From: Nonomuraea rubra
Lineage (GTDB): Bacteria; Actinomycetota; Actinomycetes; Streptosporangiales; Streptosporangiaceae
Assembly (NCBI RefSeq): GCF_014207985.1
Contig: NZ_JACHMI010000001.1
Location: forward strand, 12,383,001-12,447,000
DNA: 64,000 bases
Reading direction: 5' to 3'
Below, piece after piece: positions 60,846 through 64,000 of this stretch; the stretch's first letter is position 1, and each line of letters opens with the position of its first letter. The notes under the pieces were generated by a model. The model worked only from the letters and a program-made list of their open reading frames with translations, searched no databases and was not told the origin of the DNA. Position numbers and translations under genes: made by a program.

Positions 60846-63425
60846 ATGGGCGAGCAGGGGAGCGGTTGGCCGTTCGTCGGGCGAGGGGGGCCGCTCACGG
60901 CCGTGCGCGAGGCGCTGCGGTCGGGGGCGGGCATGATGATCGCCGGCGCGGCGGGCGTCGGCAAGAGCCGGCTGGCGGCGCACGCGCTGGCCGGGCAGCA
61001 GGGGTGCGTGGTCGTGCACGCGCTGGGGACGGAGACGGCGTCGATGATCCCGTTCGGGGCGTTCGCGCACGTCCTGACGGGGCCGCCGCGTACCGGCGAG
61101 AACCTGCTGCGCTGGGCCGCACGCCACCTGCGTGATCTGGCCCGGCGCAGGGAGCTGCTGGTGAGCGTGGACGACGCGCACCGGCTCGACCCGGCGTCGG
61201 CGGCGCTGGTGCACTACCTGGCCGCCAAGGGGGAGGCGCGGCTGCTGGTGACGGTCAGGTCGGGGGAGGCGCAGCCGGATCCGGTGGTCGCGCTGTGGAA
61301 GGACGAGCTGCTGCCGCGCATCGAGCTGCCGCCGCTGACGGTGGCTGAGGTGGGCGAGGTGCTGGCGGGGGCGCTCGGCGGCGAGGTCGCGGCGGAGACC
61401 GTACGGCATCTGGCCAGGGTCAGCGAGGGCAACCTGCTGTACCTGCGGGAGGTCGTGCACGCGGGACGCACCTCGGGCTGCCTGGCCGAGCGGGACGGCC
61501 TGTGGCGCTGGCGCGGCGAGCTGTCCGTGACGACCCGGCTGCGCGAGCTGGTGGGCGACCGGATCGGCCACCTGGACGGGGACGAGCGCGAGGTACTGGA
61601 GCTGGTGGCGTTCGGCGAGCCGCTGGGCGCGGCGCTGCTGGCCGAGCTGACCTCGGCCGGCGCTGTCGAACGGGTCGAGTCCCGCGGCCTGATCGTGACC
61701 GTGGACGACGGCCGGCGCGACCACCTGCGGCTCGGGCACCCGCTCTACGGCGAGGTGGTCCGCTTGGGCTGCGGCACGCTGCGGGCGCGGCGGCGGCTGC
61801 GCATGCTGGCGGAGGCGCTGGAGGCCACGGGGCTGCGGCGGCGCGAGGACGAGCTGCGGGCCGCCGTGTGGCGGCTGGACAGCGGCTCGGTCACCGACCC
61901 GGCGGTGCTGACCTCGGCCGCCAAGCTGGCCTGGGGCAGGCAGGACCCCCGGCTGGCCGCGCGGCTGGCCAGGGCCGCGATCGACGCGGGGGCGGGCGTG
62001 GCCGCGGTCGCGGTGCTCGGCGAGGTGCTCATGGTCCTCGGCGACGCCGACTCCGCGGTGACCGCGCTGCGGGAGGCCGCGCGGGACGCGGTGACCGAGA
62101 GCGAGCGCGCCCAGCACGCCTACAGCCTGGGCGTGAGCCTGGCCTGGGCGGGCGCCGACGCGGAGGCGTGCCACGTGCTCGACACGGCCATCGCCACGCT
62201 CACCGGCCCGGCGTGGCGGCAGGAGGCGTACGTCTACCGCGCCGTCACCGACTGCATGGCCGGGCGGCTGACCGGCGCGGCGCGGGCACTCGCGCTGGCC
62301 AGGGCGTGCACGCCCGGCACGTTGCGGGGCGCGGCGCACGGGGCGTCCCTGGAGGCGTGGGTGGACGCGTACGCGGGCCGCACCGAACGTGCCCTGGCCG
62401 TGGCCGAGCGGACGATGGCCACCGTCGAGGACTGGCGGGAGCTCGCCCCGCACGCGCTGCCCACGTTCCTGGACGCGCAGTGCGCCGCGCGGACGTTCTC
62501 CGGGCGGCTGGAGGAGGCGGCGCGGACCGCCGGGCGCGGCATGGAGCTGCCCGCCGCGGAGCTGTCGGTGACCGGGTTCGGCGCCTACCGGGCGATGGCG
62601 GCCAGGCTGCGCGGCGACGCCGCCGGGGCGGTGCGCTGGTGCAGGGACGACATGGCCAGGCTGCCGGCGGGGGAGCCGTACCTGGGGCGGGTGGTGGCCG
62701 AGCACGCGCACGCGCTGGCGCTGCTCGGCCGGCTGGACGAGGCCAGGGAGTCGCTGGCGGACGCCGGGGAGCTGGCCGCCCGGTGGGCCTTCACCCGGCA
62801 GCACGTGCTGCACGCGGCGGTCTGGGTGGCGGCGGCGGGCGGCGACCTGGACGAGGCCGTGCGGCTGTGCCGGGTGGCCGCCTCGCACGCGCGGCGGCAC
62901 GAGCTGGGCGGCAACCTGATGTTCGCGCTGCACGACCTGGTCCGGCTCGGCGAGCGTGCCCCCGGGCTGGGCGAGCTGGCCGGGGAGGTGGAGGGGCCGC
63001 TGGTGCGGCTGCTGGCCCGGCACGAGCGGGCGCTGGGCGATCCGGTCGCGTTGCGGGCGGTGGCGGAGGAGTACGAGCGGCTCGGCATGGTGCTGTACGC
63101 GGCCGAGGCCACCGCGCACGAGGCGGCCGCCCACCACGACGCGGGCCGGGGGCGGCTGGCCAGGAGCGCGCGGGCCCGGGCGGGCGCGCTGGCCAGGCTC
63201 TGCACGGGCGTCTCGACTCCGGCGCTGGTCGAGCTGGCCACGCCCGGGCTGACTCCGCGGCAGCGGGAGATCCTGCAGCTCGCCGCGGCCGGGCTGACGA
63301 ACAGGGAGATCGCCGAGCGGCTGACGCTGTCCAGGCGGACGGCGGCGAACCACCTTCAGGCCGCCTACGACAAGCTCGGCGTGAACGACCGCACCCAGGT
63401 GAGCCGCCTGCTGGAGGCGTTGTAG
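60846..63425 (+). CDS. Large ATP-binding LuxR (LAL) regulator
   Basis: 859 residues from the ATG at 60846 (gagaggaggc upstream). N-terminal AAA ATPase: AGAAGVGKSRLAAHAL (33-48), SVDDAHRLDPASAALVHYLAAKG (Walker B). A long helical-repeat middle and a C-terminal LuxR helix-turn-helix: LTPRQREILQLAAAGLTNREIAERLTLSRRTAANHLQAAYDKLGV. Such proteins are pathway or maltose-type activators. It follows the MalT/SARP protein in the same direction, so two ATP-dependent activators of the same superfamily stand together. Confidence 0.93.
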   Translation: MGEQGSGWPFVGRGGPLTAVREALRSGAGMMIAGAAGVGKSRLAAHALAGQQGCVVVHALGTETASMIPFGAFAHVLTGPPRTGENLLRWAARHLRDLARRRELLVSVDDAHRLDPASAALVHYLAAKGEARLLVTVRSGEAQPDPVVALWKDELLPRIELPPLTVAEVGEVLAGALGGEVAAETVRHLARVSEGNLLYLREVVHAGRTSGCLAERDGLWRWRGELSVTTRLRELVGDRIGHLDGDEREVLELVAFGEPLGAALLAELTSAGAVERVESRGLIVTVDDGRRDHLRLGHPLYGEVVRLGCGTLRARRRLRMLAEALEATGLRRREDELRAAVWRLDSGSVTDPAVLTSAAKLAWGRQDPRLAARLARAAIDAGAGVAAVAVLGEVLMVLGDADSAVTALREAARDAVTESERAQHAYSLGVSLAWAGADAEACHVLDTAIATLTGPAWRQEAYVYRAVTDCMAGRLTGAARALALARACTPGTLRGAAHGASLEAWVDAYAGRTERALAVAERTMATVEDWRELAPHALPTFLDAQCAARTFSGRLEEAARTAGRGMELPAAELSVTGFGAYRAMAARLRGDAAGAVRWCRDDMARLPAGEPYLGRVVAEHAHALALLGRLDEARESLADAGELAARWAFTRQHVLHAAVWVAAAGGDLDEAVRLCRVAASHARRHELGGNLMFALHDLVRLGERAPGLGELAGEVEGPLVRLLARHERALGDPVALRAVAEEYERLGMVLYAAEATAHEAAAHHDAGRGRLARSARARAGALARLCTGVSTPALVELATPGLTPRQREILQLAAAGLTNREIAERLTLSRRTAANHLQAAYDKLGVNDRTQVSRLLEAL

Positions 63426-63430
63426 CGGAT

Positions 63431-64000
63431 TCAGACCAGTTTGAGGAGTTCGTCGTACAGGGTCTCCCGTTCCCCGGCGGTCAGGGCCCCGTACGGCGCG
63501 GACGCCCGCAGGTTCGTCTCCGCCTCGATGCCGGTGCGCAGCGGGCCGTCCGGCAGGCCGACGATCCCGGCCGCGGACAGGCCCGCCGCCCGCCAGGCGG
63601 CGGCGTGCGCGTCGGCGCGGTGGTAGCGGACGACGGCGAGCCGGTTGAACAGCAGCAGCCCCGGTGGCGCCCCCTCCGGCTCGTACGGCGGCGCCACCAG
63701 CTCCAGCGCCCCGCCCGGCAGCCGCTCGGCCGCCTGGAGCACCCGGTCCACGAGCCCGGCCAGGCCCGGCAGGTCGTGGGCCGCCCAGACGCGTTCGGCC
63801 GTGGCGGCGTGCACGTCGTACAGCCTGTGGACGAACTCCAGGCCCCTGTCCGTCAGCCGGATCGTGCCGTCGCCGTCCTCGGACAGGGTTCGCTGGCGCA
63901 GGTGCTCCTGAAGGTCGCGTTCGCGGGCCGCGGCGTCGCCGTAGCGGTCGATGACGGCCAGGGCGTCGCGGGTCAGGGGGCGGAGGGGGAGCGTGAAGCG
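63431..64000 (-). CDS. Partial hypothetical protein with winged-helix-like N-terminal part
   Basis: 190 codons are visible and the start lies beyond the right edge. From the edge: RFTLPLRPLTRDALAVIDRYGDAAARERDLQEHLRQRTLS, then LTDRGLEFVHRLYDVHAATAERVWAAHDLPGLAGLVDRVLQAAERLPGG and a C-terminal region ending GALTAGERETLYDELLKLV. LTDRG in a wing-like turn suggests a MarR-like helix-turn-helix, but the family is not certain. Convergent with the LAL gene, 5 bp between stops. Confidence 0.65.
   Translation of the reverse strand, partial: RFTLPLRPLTRDALAVIDRYGDAAARERDLQEHLRQRTLSEDGDGTIRLTDRGLEFVHRLYDVHAATAERVWAAHDLPGLAGLVDRVLQAAERLPGGALELVAPPYEPEGAPPGLLLFNRLAVVRYHRADAHAAAWRAAGLSAAGIVGLPDGPLRTGIEAETNLRASAPYGALTAGERETLYDELLKLV

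Noticed and set aside
60351..63353. Minus-strand frame of 1000 codons opposite the LAL regulator
   Set aside because: Low-complexity Pro/Arg/Gln text. The LuxR helix and P-loop on the plus strand are unambiguous.
57398..63425. Entry into a biosynthetic gene cluster
   Set aside because: Only regulators are present; no synthase, tailoring or export genes are seen before the window ends.

Overview
The window is very GC-rich, uses many GTG starts, and carries families typical of filamentous actinomycetes: FurA-KatG, TctABC with TctDE, SARP and LAL regulators, ECF41 and a TerY-P triad. A Streptosporangiales genome (Nonomuraea-like) is my best guess. That placement is inference; no rRNA or other taxonomic marker is present.

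Layout. 1-6.7 kb: the end of a NarL-type sensor kinase, two small conserved proteins, a Baeyer-Villiger-type flavin monooxygenase, a GT-C-like membrane protein, an ArsR/small-membrane-protein pair and a tyrosine-phosphatase-like protein. 6.7-9.4 kb: a collapsed phosphotransferase gene with a 42-bp minisatellite, an SGNH hydrolase divergent from a TetR regulator across a large inverted repeat, and a DUF5946 protein. 9.4-13.5 kb: cydAB with a small membrane gene, then Lrp divergent from azlCD. 13.5-19.2 kb: a kinase-like protein, furA-katG, and an imine-reductase-like oxidoreductase flanked by two very short paralogous genes for secreted 19-residue peptides that share a duplicated promoter. 19.2-24.5 kb: tctABC divergent from tctDE across direct repeats. 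24.5-27.7 kb: a TAXI-type binding protein, WrbA, an ECF41 sigma factor and a GNAT enzyme.

27.9-34.3 kb holds a membrane-anchored signalling cluster. It has a vWA protein, a PP2C phosphatase with an N-terminal anchor, two tail-anchored kinases (one with FHA), and a convergent, membrane-tethered binding-protein-like receptor. This is a TerY-P triad with additions. 34.3-42.7 kb carries an SDR remnant, an MFS/ArsR pair, an ECF sigma factor with a CU044_5270-type partner, a 55-aa gene behind a 16-bp hairpin that overlaps its ribosome-binding site, an alpha/beta hydrolase, MerR and small proteins.

42.7-49.1 kb is accessory DNA of less uniform composition: orphan immunity-like genes (SUKH, DUF4240, DUF5655), a twice-broken small gene, and three copies of the tRNA-Ala 3' end. 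One pair of those copies is a perfect 44-bp repeat flanked inside by integrase arm-type repeats, and a frameshifted tyrosine integrase lies between them. These are remains of elements integrated in tRNA-Ala. 49.1-57.3 kb: a HAD phosphatase, DLW-39, a copper operon (copZ, secreted His-rich protein, copA) behind two CsoR-type boxes, MFS, an AhpD-like protein divergent from MocR, and a universal stress protein. 57.4-64 kb: a MalT-like/SARP fusion regulator, a 53-aa gene, a large LuxR (LAL) regulator and the end of a winged-helix-like gene.

The most promising undescribed items are the paired secreted peptides, the enlarged TerY-P cluster, the back-to-back ECF41 promoter, and the hairpin-gated 55-aa gene.
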